From Bacillota bacterium (GTDB lineage: Bacteria > Bacillota > Syntrophomonadia > Syntrophomonadales > Syntrophomonadaceae), in assembly GCA_023395515.1 (NCBI GenBank), contig JAEWZB010000093.1, forward strand, positions 1 to 7,427: a DNA stretch of 7,427 nt, written 5' to 3'. The translations under genes were made by a program, and so were the position numbers. A model generated the notes under the pieces. The model saw only the letters and a program-made list of their open reading frames with translations. It had not been told where the DNA came from and searched no databases. Position 1 is the stretch's first letter. Every line of letters begins with the position of its first letter. This document shows positions 5,937 to 7,427 of the stretch, in pieces.

Positions 5937-5949
5937 GTTACAATATGAT
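5921..5949 (+). promoter_or_regulatory. candidate promoter of the metallophosphoesterase gene
   Basis: TTGCAG (5921-5926) and TATGAT (5944-5949) are separated by an ideal 17 nt. The -10 matches five of six consensus bases; the -35 keeps only TTG. The predicted start lies about 40 nt before the ATG, leaving room for the SD TAGGAG at 5985-5990. Confidence 0.5.
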
Positions 5950-5997
5950 TATCATAGGGTGGGGTAAAAGTACATAATACAGCATAGGAGTTTTTTT

Positions 5998-7427
5998 ATG
6001 ATTAGTAATAGATTTACACCTGCTCTACACCAGCTAAAAGCCCTTAAACCCCTAGGCATACTTATAACTGCATTATTAGGGGCATTTCTATTCGTCTATC
6101 TCTTTGGCGCCGCTACCTATGACCTGGATGGATTAAGATTATCTATTTCTACTAACCCGGCTCCCGCCGGTAAAACTATCATTGATTTACCACCTTTTGG
6201 CAGTGTATCCGCGGTTACCCATGATATTCCCTTAGAATTTATAGTTAAACTTGATTATATCGGTACAGAACTGGCGCAAAGCATTCTAACCAATAGCAGT
6301 GATTCCCCTGATGAAATAATAAATGATCTTAGGCTTAGTATCCCTAACATAATAAAGCCCTTTGCCCTAAGACAAATACTTTTGGCTGCTTTAGGAGCAG
6401 CTTTAGGAGTATGGTTAATATGGCGCAGCAGATTTTCCGTAGTCATAAGTTCCGCCCTGCTAGGCAGCTTAGTTATTACTATAATTCTGGGCTTAGGAGT
6501 GCAAAATTATGATATTAAGGCCTTTAAAGAGCCTGAATATAATGGGGTCTTAGCCATAGCTCCCAATATTATTCCCGAGCCGGATAAACTTTTAGACCGA
6601 TTAGACATGATACAGCATCAGACCAGAAAAGTTGCCGGCAATATTCAAACCTTATTTACTAATGTAAATGGCCTGTCTATGCTGGCCAACCCTGAAGAAG
6701 ATAATGAGATTAAAAAAGTCCTTTTGGTAGGCGATCTGCATTCTAACCCTATTGGGGTAGAGTTTCTTAAAAGTTTGGCTCATAATTTTAAAGTAGATGT
6801 TATTGTAGATACCGGGGATCTAACCGATTTTGGCAATCCTTTAGAAACTAAAATGACCGAAGGTCTTTTACAAATAGATATTCCCTATATTTTTGTGCCG
6901 GGCAACCATGATACCCCGGAAACCATTAGTTTCGTTAAAGAAATGAAAAATAGCAGGGTTTTAGAAGGCAAAACCCTCACAATTAAAGGAATTACTTTTA
7001 AAGGCAACGGTGATCCTCTCTCCACTAGCAAGGAGGTAACCGTTGCAGACCGGAAAGAATGGGAAGCTATGCTAAACCAGCAAGTAAAAGATTTGCTAAG
7101 TGATGAAGATAAGGAAGAGCAAAAGCCAGATATAGTAGTAGTCCACAATCACGAAGCAGCCCAAAAACTGCTTAAGCATTATCCTTTAGTAGTGCATGGC
7201 CATACTCACGAACTAAGCATTGTAACTAACGGTGATAAAATTAAAATAAATCCCGGAACTGCTGGAGCGGCTGGAGTCAGAGGATTATATTCCGATACTC
7301 CTATTCCTTATTCAGCCGTAATTTTATATATCAAACCTGGTGAAAGACCGGTAGCTGCCGACCAAATAAAATACGACCCTCTCGCTGACCGCTTCTTCCT
7401 GGAACGCAAATTATTCATTAAAAAAGA
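5998..7427 (+). CDS. membrane-anchored metallophosphoesterase, 3' end beyond the window
   Basis: An open frame runs from the ATG at 5998 to the window edge (476 complete codons) without a stop. The start has SD TAGGAG 7 nt upstream. All calcineurin-like phosphoesterase motifs are present in order: GDLH (245-248), GDLTD (273-277), GNHD (302-305), VVHNH (381-385) and GHTH (401-404). These provide the two-metal ligands D246, H248, D274, N303, one or both of H383/H385, and H402/H404. Three hydrophobic segments precede the catalytic domain, at about 18-40, 122-142 and 146-168. The first two are separated by an approximately 80-residue loop that is probably outside the cell. Where the catalytic domain lies depends on topology: with the positive-inside rule (HQLKALK before segment 1, WRSR between 2 and 3) it would be extracytoplasmic. 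The substrate is unknown: phosphodiester, phosphoprotein or cell-envelope phosphate are all possible. The gene is divergent from the secreted GH18 protein, with which it may share a regulatory region. Confidence 0.88.
   Translation, partial: MISNRFTPALHQLKALKPLGILITALLGAFLFVYLFGAATYDLDGLRLSISTNPAPAGKTIIDLPPFGSVSAVTHDIPLEFIVKLDYIGTELAQSILTNSSDSPDEIINDLRLSIPNIIKPFALRQILLAALGAALGVWLIWRSRFSVVISSALLGSLVITIILGLGVQNYDIKAFKEPEYNGVLAIAPNIIPEPDKLLDRLDMIQHQTRKVAGNIQTLFTNVNGLSMLANPEEDNEIKKVLLVGDLHSNPIGVEFLKSLAHNFKVDVIVDTGDLTDFGNPLETKMTEGLLQIDIPYIFVPGNHDTPETISFVKEMKNSRVLEGKTLTIKGITFKGNGDPLSTSKEVTVADRKEWEAMLNQQVKDLLSDEDKEEQKPDIVVVHNHEAAQKLLKHYPLVVHGHTHELSIVTNGDKIKINPGTAGAAGVRGLYSDTPIPYSAVILYIKPGERPVAADQIKYDPLADRFFLERKLFIKK

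Noticed and set aside
6255..7148. Two minus-strand open frames of 63 and 87 codons opposite the phosphoesterase gene
   Set aside because: The plus-strand frame is continuous and carries all phosphoesterase motifs; the minus-strand frames are low-complexity mirror products.

Overview
The window looks like a chromosomal segment of a low-GC, anaerobic Firmicute (Clostridia). A Syntrophomonas-like butyrate metaboliser is a reasonable guess. The reasons are A+T-rich coding sequence, strong purine-rich Shine-Dalgarno (SD) sequences, a butyryl-CoA:acetate CoA-transferase-type enzyme, a copper-amine-oxidase-N/GH18 exported protein of a type common in spore-formers, and a molybdenum/tungsten cofactor-type riboswitch. 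The organism is inferred from content only.

Layout. On the minus strand, reading from high to low coordinates, are: a secreted two-domain protein (4563-5804); a CoA-transferase (3055-4398) preceded by a possible 10-codon leader ORF; a 346-base non-coding stretch (2709-3054); and a compact three-gene operon. The operon encodes a WtpA-like oxoanion-binding protein without a signal peptide (1908-2708), an unrecognised 355-residue protein (815-1882) and a DUF364-type protein (38-781). A further reading frame may begin at 32 and run off the left edge. On the plus strand, divergent from the secreted protein, a membrane-anchored metallophosphoesterase starts at 5998 and runs off the right edge.

The most interesting part is 1-3054. 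The non-coding stretch carries, on the minus strand, an RNA that I recognise as a Moco-type riboswitch aptamer (molybdenum cofactor, or the related tungsten-cofactor variant; 2880-2978). It is followed 26 nt later by an intrinsic terminator (2825-2853). The 3' strand of the aptamer's closing helix can pair with the 3' arm of the terminator, which predicts a transcriptional OFF switch. The gene it would control encodes a protein very like the periplasmic tungstate/molybdate-binding protein WtpA/ModA. It begins directly at the mature domain and has an in-frame stop just upstream, so it should be cytoplasmic. Its operon partners are a DUF364 protein (proposed heavy-metal chelation fold) and a protein of unknown function. 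Together they look like an intracellular Mo/W-handling module (buffering, sensing, delivery or cofactor-related) controlled by cofactor level. The function is inference. The riboswitch, the missing signal peptide and the operon layout are seen in the sequence.

The divergent intergenic region 5805-5997 contains two inverted repeats, one overlapping the likely -35 region of the phosphoesterase promoter. Apart from the features listed I see no RNA genes, mobile elements or CRISPR.
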